From contig QGFZ01000002.1 in assembly GCA_003149065.1 (NCBI GenBank), forward strand, positions 744,001 through 808,000: a DNA stretch of 64,000 bases, in the 5' to 3' direction. Shown piece after piece: positions 1-8,604 of this stretch. The notes below the pieces were generated by a model. The model was not told the DNA's origin. It made no database searches and was given only the letters and a program-made list of their open reading frames with translations. The number at the start of each line of letters is the position of its first letter. Within the stretch, counting starts at the first letter, position 1. The translations under genes were made by a program, and so were the position numbers. This DNA comes from Ruminococcaceae bacterium R-25. Its GTDB lineage: Bacteria; Bacillota; Clostridia; Saccharofermentanales; Saccharofermentanaceae.

Positions 1-1052
1 CGAAAATGGGCCCCTGCAGGAATGTCGCACTGGAGATAAAGAAAGCATGTGAAGAGCGTGGTCTTGAATTCTGCGCATCGAATCACAGGGCAGAGCATTA
101 CTTCTTCATGAACATGGGACGCACCATAGACTGTGATGTTAACGATGAGACATACAGCGATTTCTACGGTCCTGCTTTTCTTTGCCCTGGACTGTCTGAT
201 GTAGAAGTTTTCAAGACAATAGATGATGTTGATGCCTGCCCGCCGGATAAGGCTTTTCTTGACGACTGGCTCGTGCGCACATGCGAGATGATCGACCGTT
301 TAAAGCCTTCGATCCTCTACTTCGATTCGTGGATACAGAACAATGCTTTCAAGCCTTATCTTAAGAAGGTATGCGCATACTACTACAACCGTGCAGAAGA
401 ATGGGGAAGGGAAGTAACGATTAATTTCAAGCACGACTCGATGCCCAAAGATGTTGCGACCTACGATGTCGAGCGCGGAGCACTTACTGGCATCGCGCCT
501 TCGCCGTGGCAGACTGATACTGCAATAGGAAGAATGTCATGGGGTTACATCAAAGACAATGAATTCAAGCCTTCAAGACAGATCATCTGCGACCTTGTAG
601 ATATCGTCAGCAAGAACGGAATGCTGCTTTTAAACGTCGGTCCCAAGCCTGACGGAACCATCACTGATGAAGAGACTGCCGTTCTTAAAGAGATCGGCGC
701 ATGGATCAAGGTAAATGGCGAAGGCATTTACGGAACTTCACCCTGGAAGATTTTCGGTGAGGGCGAAGTAAATAATGTGGCCGGTTCTTTTATGGACAAC
801 GATGAGAAGGAGTTTACTTCTTCAGATTACAGATTCACATGTACGGGAGGATATCTCTACGCTTTCTGCATGAAGCCTTCATGCGCTGATTATTGCATCA
901 AGTCGTTGAAGGATCAGGCTGTTGAAAGCGTTGAAGTGCTTGGCGGATATAAGGCCGTAAGTTTTTCGAACACTGGGGACGGACTTAAGATCACTACAGA
1001 TAAAGCACCGCTATCTGACAAACCTCTGTGCTTTAAAATCAAGTTGAAATAG
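1..1052 (+). CDS. alpha-L-fucosidase (GH29), C-terminal part
   Basis: Partial gene: the frame is open to the left window edge (first full codon at 3), so the ATG at 6 is probably internal. The protein resembles the C-terminal three quarters of glycoside hydrolase family 29, retaining enzymes that release terminal L-fucose from glycans. About residue 107 counted from that ATG there is a YFDSW motif after a LKPSILY strand, the position where GH29 carries its catalytic Asp nucleophile. The segment around 205-235 (ICDLVDIVSKNGMLLLNVGP, PDGTI) is the classic GH29 end-of-barrel signature. A small beta-rich C-terminal domain follows. No export signal can be judged because the start is missing. An AraC-type regulator follows 86 bases downstream. 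Family assignment is firm; substrate specificity is not. Confidence 0.88.
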   Translation, partial: KMGPCRNVALEIKKACEERGLEFCASNHRAEHYFFMNMGRTIDCDVNDETYSDFYGPAFLCPGLSDVEVFKTIDDVDACPPDKAFLDDWLVRTCEMIDRLKPSILYFDSWIQNNAFKPYLKKVCAYYYNRAEEWGREVTINFKHDSMPKDVATYDVERGALTGIAPSPWQTDTAIGRMSWGYIKDNEFKPSRQIICDLVDIVSKNGMLLLNVGPKPDGTITDEETAVLKEIGAWIKVNGEGIYGTSPWKIFGEGEVNNVAGSFMDNDEKEFTSSDYRFTCTGGYLYAFCMKPSCADYCIKSLKDQAVESVEVLGGYKAVSFSNTGDGLKITTDKAPLSDKPLCFKIKLK

Positions 1053-1138
1053 GCACGGACAAAATCGTATCGGAAATGACAGGAGAGGTTCTAATCCTGA
1101 AGTTATACTGACAGCATCAAAGGAAGGAGGACCGGTTC

Positions 1139-2023
1139 ATGGAATGGCTCACAGGCATCAGGGCAGCGATAGATTTTATCGAGAGCAATCTTGAAGAAGA
1201 CATCAGTGTACAGGATGTTGCCGGCAAGGTTTTTATCTCACCGATCTTTCTGCAGCGCGGCTTCTCGTTCATGACGGGATATAACGTCGGCGAATACATT
1301 AGAAACCGCAGGCTGTACCAGGCAGCGATCGACCTGAGAAGTACGGAAGATCCTATAATCGACATCGCTTACCGCTATTGCTATGAGACACCCGAGAGCT
1401 TTACAAAGGCATTCTCACGCTTCCACGGAGCAACGCCTTCGCAGGTCCGCTCAGGCGCACCGTTCAATCAGTTCCTTCCCGTAAAGATCAATATAACTGT
1501 TCAAGGAGGAGACAAAATGGATTATAAGATCACACGCAAAGATGGGCTCAAGGTAATAGGTTTTCAGAAGATCTTCGACAGCGAGACTTCTTATACTGAG
1601 ATTCCGAAGTTCTGGGGCGAGATGGTAGAAAAATACCTCTCAAATGTCGAGGCCGGCAAGGAACCAGCAAACGAGTACGAGAAAGCAGTCCTGGACAACC
1701 GCATCGGCGAGTTCGGCATCTGCATCGACGACATCGGATCCACTAAGTTCAGATATCTTATTGCCGGTGAATACAAGGGCGGCGAGGTGCCTCTCGGCAT
1801 GGAGATCTATGAGTTCCCTGTAGGTGACTGGGCGGTGTTTGACATCACAGGTCCGTGCCCCGGCGCTCTGCAGTCGGTCAACACAAAGATCTTCACAGAG
1901 TGGCTTCCCGGCAATCCCGACTACGAGCTCTCCGGCAACGCAAATGTCGAGTGGTATGCCGACGGTGATCCTGCTGCGGCAGATTACAAGAGCGCAATCT
2001 GGATACCGGTTAAGAAGAAATAA
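1139..2023 (+). CDS. AraC-family regulator with GyrI-like effector-binding domain
   Basis: 294 aa. Residues about 8-107 form an AraC/XylS double helix-turn-helix (VQDVAGKVFISPIFLQRGF, then PIIDIAYRYCYETPESFTKAF). Residues about 127-294 are a GyrI-like/Rob C-terminal effector domain that usually binds small hydrophobic molecules. This order (DNA-binding first) is a known family architecture. The start is set by AAGGAGG immediately upstream of the ATG. A second perfect ribosome binding site, AAGGAGGA at 1503-1510, lies inside the gene, 7 nt before an in-frame ATG at 1517, exactly where the GyrI domain begins. The gene could thus yield both full-length protein and a free 168-aa effector domain. 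The target is unknown; the preceding fucosidase gene is one possibility. Confidence 0.85.
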   Translation: MEWLTGIRAAIDFIESNLEEDISVQDVAGKVFISPIFLQRGFSFMTGYNVGEYIRNRRLYQAAIDLRSTEDPIIDIAYRYCYETPESFTKAFSRFHGATPSQVRSGAPFNQFLPVKINITVQGGDKMDYKITRKDGLKVIGFQKIFDSETSYTEIPKFWGEMVEKYLSNVEAGKEPANEYEKAVLDNRIGEFGICIDDIGSTKFRYLIAGEYKGGEVPLGMEIYEFPVGDWAVFDITGPCPGALQSVNTKIFTEWLPGNPDYELSGNANVEWYADGDPAAADYKSAIWIPVKKK

Positions 2024-2034
2024 GAGTTTTAAGT

Positions 2035-2061
2035 AGGCTGCCTGCGGGCGGCCTCATTTTT
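2035..2061 (+). terminator. Rho-independent terminator after the AraC-type gene
   Basis: An 8-bp stem, AGGCTGCC (2035-2042) with GGCGGCCT (2047-2054) around a TGCG loop, is followed by a T-rich tail (CATTTTT). Confidence 0.75.
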
Positions 2062-2131
2062 CGCGATTGCTCTTATTCTCCAAATGTGAAACAATATCAG
2101 GCGAAAATAAACCTTAAAGAGAGTAATTAAA

Positions 2132-3199
2132 GTGACCAAAGTTATTGTCGGAATGTCAGGTGGCGTAGACAGCGCTGTTGCTGCATATCTTTTGAAGCAG
2201 CAGGGCTATGAAGTCATTGGCGTAACGCTCCGTGTCTGGGGCTCTGACGAAGACGGCGACAGCAGATGCTGCGAGATCGATGAGGCAAGGCGCATCTGCG
2301 AGATCCTAGACATCAGATACCATCCGCATAACTGCACCTCTCTTTTCAAAGAAAACGTTGTAAATCCCTTTGTTGACGCATATCTTGAGGGCCTCACGCC
2401 CAATCCGTGCATCGAGTGCAACCGCTATGTTAAGTGGGCAAAGCTTATGGAACTTGCTGATATCTTCGGTGCGGATTATGTAGCTACAGGCCATTATGCA
2501 TATATCGAAAATCTTCCGAACGGCAGATATGCTGTCCGCAAGGCTTCGCACATCGGCAAGGACCAGACCTACATGCTCTATAAGCTTACGCAGGAGCAGC
2601 TCGCGCGAACCCTGATGCCGCTCGGCAAGTACACCAAAGACGAAGTCCGCGCAATCGCTGAGCAGGCTGGGCTCCCTTGTGCGAATAAGGAAGAATCCCA
2701 GGAGATCTGCTTTGTAACTGAGGGCAGATATACTGATTTTATCGGCGAGCACACTGACAGAACTTTGCCCGGCGAAGGCGATTTTGTCGACATGAACGGC
2801 AATGTTTTGGGAAAGCACAAGGGCATTCACCAGTATACTGTCGGTCAGCGCAAAGGCTTAGGGATCGCACTCGGCGTTCCTGCTTTTGTCGTCAAGATCT
2901 GCCCTGAGAATAATACTGTCGTTCTTGGTACAGAAGATGACCTTCTGGTCGATACATTCTGTTGCCGCAACGTTAATTTCCAGAGTGTTCCCGAGCCTGC
3001 TGAAGGCGAGAAGATCCGTTGTCTCGCAAAGGCAAGATATCACCAGACCGAGCGCCCGGCTACCGTTGAATGTTTGGGCGGCGGCAAGGTCCGTATCATT
3101 CTTGATGAACCCGTAAAGGGCGTATCGCCCGGACAGTCTTCCGTATTCTATGACGAGAACGGCTGTGTAGTAGGCGGCGGAATAATCGTAAGAGACTAA
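2132..3199 (+). CDS. mnmA: tRNA-specific 2-thiouridylase MnmA
   Basis: 355 aa, usual length for MnmA. It thiolates U34 of tRNA Lys, Glu and Gln in the cytoplasm using ATP and a persulfide from a cysteine desulfurase/sulfur carrier. The PP-loop SGGVDS is at residues 9-14. The two catalytic cysteines are in NPCIECN (C96) and EICFV (C193). GQRKGLG and the C-terminal beta-barrel (PGQSSVFYD) are present. The start is a GTG preceded by a purine-rich AAAGAGAG; the frame has no better ATG before the PP-loop strand. It stands alone between a terminator and a palindromic repeat array. Confidence 0.96.
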   Translation: MTKVIVGMSGGVDSAVAAYLLKQQGYEVIGVTLRVWGSDEDGDSRCCEIDEARRICEILDIRYHPHNCTSLFKENVVNPFVDAYLEGLTPNPCIECNRYVKWAKLMELADIFGADYVATGHYAYIENLPNGRYAVRKASHIGKDQTYMLYKLTQEQLARTLMPLGKYTKDEVRAIAEQAGLPCANKEESQEICFVTEGRYTDFIGEHTDRTLPGEGDFVDMNGNVLGKHKGIHQYTVGQRKGLGIALGVPAFVVKICPENNTVVLGTEDDLLVDTFCCRNVNFQSVPEPAEGEKIRCLAKARYHQTERPATVECLGGGKVRIILDEPVKGVSPGQSSVFYDENGCVVGGGIIVRD

Positions 3200-3206
3200 A
3201 CCATAA

Positions 3207-3495
3207 AAATACGGCAACCGATGTGGCAGCCGCCGTATTGAATGCCATAATTTTCCCAGAAAAAGCTCTAAAATACGGCAATTGATGCGGCTATAGCCTT
3301 ACTGAATGCCGTAGGTTACTCAAGAAATCTGGTAAAAATCTGGCACTGCCGGATTTTTAGCCGGATTATATATTGAGTAGCGATAAAAAGTCTGGCATAT
3401 AATCTGGCACTGCCCGACTCTTGCACGATTATGTAATGATAAACGGTAAAAAAGTCTGGCAGTTCTTTGGGTGTCGCCGTATTTTTGCACGATTC
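3207..3495. repeat. Degenerate 64-bp tandem palindromic array
   Basis: The 492-base gap between mnmA and the next gene is mostly filled by a degenerate repeat with a constant 64-base shift: ACGGCAA at 3211 and 3275, TGGCACTGCC at 3341 and 3405, TCTGGC at 3391 and 3455, TTGCACGATT at 3421 and 3485. Units contain inverted arms, for example AATACGGC (3208-3215) with GCCGTATT (3232-3239), which can serve as the mnmA terminator hairpin. One unit carries CGGCTATAGCC, the same core as the array at 48 kb. No coding potential is credible. Confidence 0.7.
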
Positions 3496-3691
3496 TTAAG
3501 CATGGTTGTTTTGAGCTGCAAAACGGGCAGCTATAGCTGAGAAAAATCCAAAGCTTTTGAACCCTCAAACGCCCATTTGCCACACCTTTGCCGAAAAATA
3601 GTTTGATTATCAAAGCAATTAATCGTATTATGCGGCTAGGAAGACAGGGAAGTCTTAACATTTGATACCGCCAGAAAAGGAGGTACTGAAT

Positions 3692-3907
3692 ATGGAAAAT
3701 CAAACAGCTTATTACGCTCCGGTGCAGCTGGAAGCTGTGGTACGGACAAAACCGCAGATCGATATCGTTGCAAGGATCAAGTGCAGAGAGAGCACATTCG
3801 GCAAGGTTCTGATGTGGGTATATATAGCGGCTGTTGCAATTGTTACTATTACCTTAGCCGTACTGTTTGGAATCCTGGCCTATTCCATTGGCACACTTTT
3901 GTACTGA
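3692..3907 (+). CDS. small single-pass membrane protein, unknown function
   Basis: 71 aa. The start is chosen at 3692 because AAAAGGAGGT lies 7 nt upstream; an earlier in-frame ATG has no such site. The first 45 residues are polar, ending in a basic stretch (RIKCRESTFGK); residues about 47-69 form one hydrophobic helix (VYIAAVAIVTITLAVLFGIL). The C-terminus is very short. I do not recognise the family. It lies upstream of the lipid operon in the same direction, separated by about 110 bases, and may be a separate transcript. Confidence 0.6.
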   Translation: MENQTAYYAPVQLEAVVRTKPQIDIVARIKCRESTFGKVLMWVYIAAVAIVTITLAVLFGILAYSIGTLLY

Positions 3908-4020
3908 TGATGACCGCAGAGCAGATCTGATACTGTCCGGAAGGCTCTGTATAGCTCTAATATGTTAATTATAATTTGGCGCTTCTTAGCCGTTGTGGTA
4001 CGATATCAGTGGAGGAAGTT

Positions 4021-4611
4021 ATGCTTAGAACTATAGGGATGATGTATGTTACCCTGATACCAACGGTGTTGGCGGGTATCTTCGTAATGTTGTGGTGTAA
4101 GCTGCCTATCTTAAAGGCGATAGCTAAGCCAATAGATTTCGGTAAGAATTTTTTTGACGGCAAGAGGCTTTTCGGTGATAACAAGACCTGGAAAGGCATG
4201 CTCGGATATATTCTTTTCAATACGCTTTTTTCTGTTCTTTGGGGCTTTGCCTGCACGGGCGGTGCACTTAAGGAACTGAATTTCTTCTATCAGTATCACG
4301 AAAATACGATCCCTTTTAATCTCCTTATCGGTGTTCTTTTGGGACTCGGTTATTCTCTTTTCGAACTCCCCAACAGCTTTCTTAAAAGAAGGCTTGATAT
4401 CACTCCCGGAAAATCTGTAAGCGGTTTTTGGAAAGTGTTCTTCATTTTCCTGGATCAGGCTGATTCGGTTTTCGGTGTGGCACTCGTAGTGTGGTTCTTC
4501 TATCCGCTCGGAATAGGACTTTATCTTTTGTATGTATTGGTTGGTGCAGGAACGCATCTGCTCTTAAACATGATGCTCTATTTCATGCACCTCCGTAAAA
4601 ATATGTTTTAA
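4021..4611 (+). CDS. CDP-archaeol synthase-like / CDP-diacylglycerol synthase-family protein
   Basis: 196 aa, five or so hydrophobic segments. Motifs typical of the CarS (CDP-archaeol synthase) branch of the CTP:phosphatidate cytidylyltransferase superfamily: DFGKNFFDGKRLFGDNKTWK near residues 30-55, KRRLDITPGKSVSG, and FLDQADSVFG near the end of the fourth segment. Such enzymes use CTP to activate a phosphorylated lipid as CDP-lipid in the membrane. The start at 4021 follows GGAGGAAG. It is the first gene of an eight-gene operon with a downstream CDP-alcohol phosphotransferase and decarboxylase, which fits a role as supplier of the CDP-lipid. Whether the lipid is diacyl, ether or isoprenoid cannot be told from sequence alone. 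Confidence 0.75.
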   Translation: MLRTIGMMYVTLIPTVLAGIFVMLWCKLPILKAIAKPIDFGKNFFDGKRLFGDNKTWKGMLGYILFNTLFSVLWGFACTGGALKELNFFYQYHENTIPFNLLIGVLLGLGYSLFELPNSFLKRRLDITPGKSVSGFWKVFFIFLDQADSVFGVALVVWFFYPLGIGLYLLYVLVGAGTHLLLNMMLYFMHLRKNMF

Positions 4612-4625
4612 GGAAAATCAACTTT

Positions 4626-7130
4626 ATGTTAGTAAGATTAAGCAGCAGGGAACAGGAAAACGGCAAGCTCGGAAACAAGGGAAAATTCCTTTTGCTCATG
4701 AAGCAGAACGGATTCAATGTCCCTGACGGATTTGTGCTCGACAGCGATACTTACGATGAGACTGTAAGAGGCAAAGCAGAAGAGATCATTTCCCAGGCTC
4801 TCGAAAACCTCAACAAGGACAACATTAAAGAAACATCCAATGGTTTAAATGAGCTGTTCAATAAAATAAAGCTTCCGGAAAAGACTGCAGATGGGATCAA
4901 GTCGATCGTAAGTTCCGATAAGCTCTATGCGGTACGAAGCAGTGGTACCAAGGAAGACCTGGATGAGTTCTCTTTCGCAGGACAGTATCAGACATTCCTT
5001 AACACAAAGCCTGAGGATGTTGAGGAAAGAGTCATCGACTGCTACAAGTCGATGTTCAGTGAGATCATATTAAGCTATCTCGTTAACCGCAAGATCGATA
5101 CGAACGATCTCAAGATGTCTGTTGTAGTTCAGGAAATGGTAGCTTCTGATAAGAGTGGTATCTGCTTTACGATCGATCCCGTGACGGGCAACGACAAGAC
5201 GATGCTCATCGAAGTTTCAGAGGGCCTTGGTGAGGATATCGTAAGCGGCAAGACTGTACCTGAACAGTATCACTACAACTGGTACGACAATAAAGAGACT
5301 GACAGAAAAGCAGATAACAAACTCATCTCTGAAGCAAAAGTTGAAGAGTACGCGAAGGTGTTTGCAAGCATCCAGCAGCAGTTCGGATATCCCTGTGATA
5401 TCGAATTTGCTATAAAGGATGATGAGCTATTTATTCTCCAGTCCAGAAGGATCACGAAGCTTAATTATTCCGGCATTAATGATGTATGGACCACGGCTGA
5501 CTTTAAAGACGGCGGCGTATCCGCAAATGTCTGCACGCCTTACATGTGGAGCCTTTACGAATATATCTGGGAATATTCGCTCAGAGTATTTATCGTAAGC
5601 ACCAAGATCTTAAAAGATGAGCAGCTCCCCAAAAAGCTGGGCGAAATGTATTACGGCAGATGTTACTGGAATCTTTCCGCCGTAAAGTTAACGATGGAAC
5701 AGATCATCGGCTATAAGGAAAGAGAGTTCGATAACGAATATGGAATCGTAGGTGACTACGAAGGCGACGGAAAAGTTACAGGTGCAACACCTAAGGTCCT
5801 TTTCCACATGATCCCGATCATAATCGAGCAGACCAAAGTCTTGAATGACAGAAAGAAGAATTCCGAGCGTTATAAGCAGGAACTCTTGGACCTCTACTAC
5901 GATTACAAGAAGCATCTTGATGATGGCACGATTGAAGACATCACGAAGGAGTTTTTCAGGATCACTCATGAGACTTATTTGAGATCCGAGACGACATATT
6001 TTCACCAGATCTTCATCAACACTATCCATCAGTCACTTTATAAGGACAGCCTTTTGAAGTATGTTTCCGAGAGCGAGTATTTATCACTCCTGGCGAGCAT
6101 CGATAATATCTCACATCTCCTTCCTTTCTACGACATGTGGGATATCACAAGAAAGATAAGAAGCAATGAAGATACCGCACAGTACTGGAAAGACACTGAA
6201 GCGGTTGAGATCGCCAAGGATCTTAACGGTGACAAGTTCGAACTCCCGCTCGTTAAAAAACTCATCGACGATTACGGCTATCACTCCGACAAGGAACTCG
6301 ATATCACATATCCCTGCTATTACGAAGAGCCTGAGGTCATGATCTCCATGGTAAAAGATATGGCGCTTCTTGATGATTCATATTCGCCTGAAGCTGATAA
6401 GGAGAGAGGCGTTGCAGTCTATACCAAGATCCTGGATAACCTGAAGAAAAATGTTTCTGCAGGTAAGTATAAAAAGATCGCAGATAAGGTTTCCAACATG
6501 CGTAAGATGCTCTGGTGGCGTGAGGAGTTCCGTGATGTTTCCACGAGATTCTACTACATGCTCCGTATGTATACGATCGAGTATGCGAAGAAGTTAGTAT
6601 CTGACGGCGTGCTCGAAAAGGTTGACGACGTATGGTTCTTAAAGGTCGGAAATCTCTGGGATTACATAGACGGTAAAAAGACAAAAGAAGACCTCAATGA
6701 CTTAATCAGAAGAAACAAGTTTTATTATAATGCTTATAGGAACTACATAAGCGACAACGAGATCGGACATAACTTCCATGTAATATCCGAAGCAGCAAAC
6801 AAGAACTCCATAAGAGGTCTTGGCGCGAATAACGGAAAGATCACGGGAACTGCAAGAGTCATTGAAGATTTCACGCAGATCGACAGGCTTCAGGAAGGCG
6901 ATATCCTCGTAACGAGATTTACGGATACAGGCTGGACACCTAAGTTTGCGATATTGTCCGGCATCGTTACAGAGTACGGCGGAATCTTATGTCATGCTGC
7001 GATCGTATCAAGAGAATACGGAATCCCAGCGATCGTCTGCTGCAAGGATGCGATGAGTAAGATTTCTGACGGACAGCAGATCACGATCGACGGAAGCACG
7101 GGAGTTGTATCCATTAACGGAGGATCTTAA
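4626..7130 (+). CDS. PEP synthase-like phosphotransferase (ATP-grasp + phosphohistidine domain), copy 1
   Basis: 834 aa. The N-terminal third is a pyruvate-phosphate-dikinase-type ATP-grasp domain (residues about 15-290; VRSSGTKEDLDEFSFAGQY, FTIDPVTGNDKTM, EVSEGLGEDIVSG, LFILQSRRIT). A long central domain (about 300-735) has no recognisable PEP-binding barrel. The last 80 residues are the swivelling PEP-utiliser domain with the phosphorylated His in GILCHAAIVSREYGIPA (H790). This order matches rifampicin phosphotransferase-like dikinases, which split ATP into AMP and phosphate and pass the beta-phosphate via His to an acceptor held by the central domain. Position inside a lipid operon suggests a lipid or isoprenoid alcohol as acceptor (inference). 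It starts 14 nt after the CarS-like gene and ends 2 nt before pssA. Confidence 0.8.
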   Translation: MLVRLSSREQENGKLGNKGKFLLLMKQNGFNVPDGFVLDSDTYDETVRGKAEEIISQALENLNKDNIKETSNGLNELFNKIKLPEKTADGIKSIVSSDKLYAVRSSGTKEDLDEFSFAGQYQTFLNTKPEDVEERVIDCYKSMFSEIILSYLVNRKIDTNDLKMSVVVQEMVASDKSGICFTIDPVTGNDKTMLIEVSEGLGEDIVSGKTVPEQYHYNWYDNKETDRKADNKLISEAKVEEYAKVFASIQQQFGYPCDIEFAIKDDELFILQSRRITKLNYSGINDVWTTADFKDGGVSANVCTPYMWSLYEYIWEYSLRVFIVSTKILKDEQLPKKLGEMYYGRCYWNLSAVKLTMEQIIGYKEREFDNEYGIVGDYEGDGKVTGATPKVLFHMIPIIIEQTKVLNDRKKNSERYKQELLDLYYDYKKHLDDGTIEDITKEFFRITHETYLRSETTYFHQIFINTIHQSLYKDSLLKYVSESEYLSLLASIDNISHLLPFYDMWDITRKIRSNEDTAQYWKDTEAVEIAKDLNGDKFELPLVKKLIDDYGYHSDKELDITYPCYYEEPEVMISMVKDMALLDDSYSPEADKERGVAVYTKILDNLKKNVSAGKYKKIADKVSNMRKMLWWREEFRDVSTRFYYMLRMYTIEYAKKLVSDGVLEKVDDVWFLKVGNLWDYIDGKKTKEDLNDLIRRNKFYYNAYRNYISDNEIGHNFHVISEAANKNSIRGLGANNGKITGTARVIEDFTQIDRLQEGDILVTRFTDTGWTPKFAILSGIVTEYGGILCHAAIVSREYGIPAIVCCKDAMSKISDGQQITIDGSTGVVSINGGS

Positions 7131-7132
7131 CA

Positions 7133-7744
7133 ATGATCATCGGCAAGTGGAATAAGTCAGTAATCTTAACTTATGCAGGACTGCTCATTGCGGTCTTGGG
7201 TATTTTTTTAGCGTTCACGCAGGAGAAGATCAATTACGCGTTCTGTTGCTTAATGGTTGCAGGTGTCTGCGATCTTTTCGACGGCATGGTCGCAAGAAGA
7301 TGCAAGAGAACAGAAGAAGAGAAGATGTTCGGAATCGAACTTGATTCACTTGTCGATGTTGTAAGCTTTATCGCGCTCCCTGTCTGCATCTTCATCAACA
7401 TCGGACTTACTCACATCTGGGATATCGTTATCTACATGCTCTTCGCACTCGTAGGAGTTGCAAGACTTGCTTACTTTAATATCGATACTGCAGACAGCGA
7501 AAAAGCGATCAAGTATTACACAGGCCTTCCCGTAACTTATGTTGCGCTGATCTTCCCTCTGCTTTATCTTTTGAGACTTCCTTTGGAAGATAAGATTTTC
7601 GTTCCCGTATTCACAGCAGGAATCGTCATCGTATCAATCCTCGAGATCATAAAGATCAAGGTTATCAAGCCCAAGGGGATCTGGTACGGAATATTCGGCA
7701 TTCTCGCGATCGCAATGCTCGTTATCTATCTTGTTGTTATTTGA
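7133..7744 (+). CDS. pssA: CDP-alcohol phosphatidyltransferase, phosphatidylserine synthase-like
   Basis: 203 aa, about six membrane helices. The CDP-alcohol phosphotransferase signature DGx2ARx8Gx3Dx3D is seen as DGMVARR...GIELDSLVD (residues about 46-72), with all metal-binding Asp residues present. Such enzymes transfer a phospholipid head group onto an alcohol from CDP-lipid. The next gene is a phosphatidylserine decarboxylase, so L-serine is the most likely acceptor. AGGAGG of its ribosome site lies in the last codons of the preceding gene, only 2 nt separating the two, which implies translational coupling. An archaetidylserine-synthase-like role is possible given the CarS-like neighbour. 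Confidence 0.85.
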   Translation: MIIGKWNKSVILTYAGLLIAVLGIFLAFTQEKINYAFCCLMVAGVCDLFDGMVARRCKRTEEEKMFGIELDSLVDVVSFIALPVCIFINIGLTHIWDIVIYMLFALVGVARLAYFNIDTADSEKAIKYYTGLPVTYVALIFPLLYLLRLPLEDKIFVPVFTAGIVIVSILEIIKIKVIKPKGIWYGIFGILAIAMLVIYLVVI

Positions 7745-7749
7745 AGCCT

Positions 7750-8604
7750 ATGAAGATCTACGACCGTAAGACAGACTCTTATGAAGAGATAGAGCAGTTC
7801 GGAGCAGGAAAACTCGATTTCCTGTATAACAATCCTGTCGGAAGGATTTTCCTTGGAATTGCCGTATCGCCTTTCGTGTCTAATATCTATGCGTCGAAAA
7901 ATGCGAAAAAGAGTTCAGTCAAAAAGATCCCCGGATTTATAGCTGAAAACAAGATTGACATGAGCGATTACATAGATAAGGATTACCAGTCGTTCAATGA
8001 TTTTTTCATAAGAGAACTTAAGCCCGGAAAGCGTCCTGTCGATATGGATAAGGATGCTCTCATAGCGCCCTGTGATTCAAAACTTCTCGTTTATGAGATA
8101 GACGATAAGACAAACATGTACATAAAGGGCAGAGGGTATACAGTATCTGAGATCCTGGGAGAAGAACGGGACGCAGGCATTTTCAAAAAAGGATATGCAC
8201 TTGTATTCAGACTGACCGTAGATGATTATCACAGATATAGTTACCCTGACAGGGGATGCATTATCTCGAGAAGAATGATAAAGGGCAAGCTCCACACAGT
8301 AAGTCCTGTTTCGAAAAATCACAAGATTTATGTGGAAAACACGAGACAGGTGAACATGCTTAAGACTGAGAATTTCGGCACCATAGCTTATATCGAAGTC
8401 GGCGCGATGCTCGTAGGAAGAATAGTGGATAACGGAAAAGATGTTTTCGATAAAGGACAGGAGAAAGGCTATTTCGAACCTGGAGGATCGACGATAGTAA
8501 TCCTCGTAAATAACGTAAAGATCGACAAAGATATTCTGGAACAGAGCGAATCAGGAATTGAGACAAAAGTCAGATTAGGAGAGAGGATAGGCAGAGCTTT
8601 ATGA
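7750..8604 (+). CDS. psd: phosphatidylserine decarboxylase proenzyme
   Basis: 284 aa. A pyruvoyl enzyme that turns phosphatidylserine into phosphatidylethanolamine. Seen: FNDFFIRELKPGKRP, ALIAPCDSKL, DDYHRYSYPDRG, and near the C-terminus PGGSTIVIL, where self-cleavage before the Ser creates the pyruvoyl group (GGST instead of the more common LGST). The ATG at 7750 gives an N-terminus (MKIYDRKT) of the shape usual in clostridial Psd; an in-frame TTG at 7741 overlapping the pssA stop is the alternative. The gene ends in an ATGA overlap with the UbiA gene. It works with the upstream pssA. Confidence 0.92.
   Translation: MKIYDRKTDSYEEIEQFGAGKLDFLYNNPVGRIFLGIAVSPFVSNIYASKNAKKSSVKKIPGFIAENKIDMSDYIDKDYQSFNDFFIRELKPGKRPVDMDKDALIAPCDSKLLVYEIDDKTNMYIKGRGYTVSEILGEERDAGIFKKGYALVFRLTVDDYHRYSYPDRGCIISRRMIKGKLHTVSPVSKNHKIYVENTRQVNMLKTENFGTIAYIEVGAMLVGRIVDNGKDVFDKGQEKGYFEPGGSTIVILVNNVKIDKDILEQSESGIETKVRLGERIGRAL

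Noticed and set aside
2306-2830. Minus-strand open frame of 174 codons opposite mnmA
   Set aside because: Shadow of a well-conserved gene; composition and lack of RBS argue against coding.
3320-3703. Minus-strand frame of 127 codons in the mnmA downstream gap
   Set aside because: Runs through the 64-bp repeat array; predicted protein shows no domain, and no RBS is seen.
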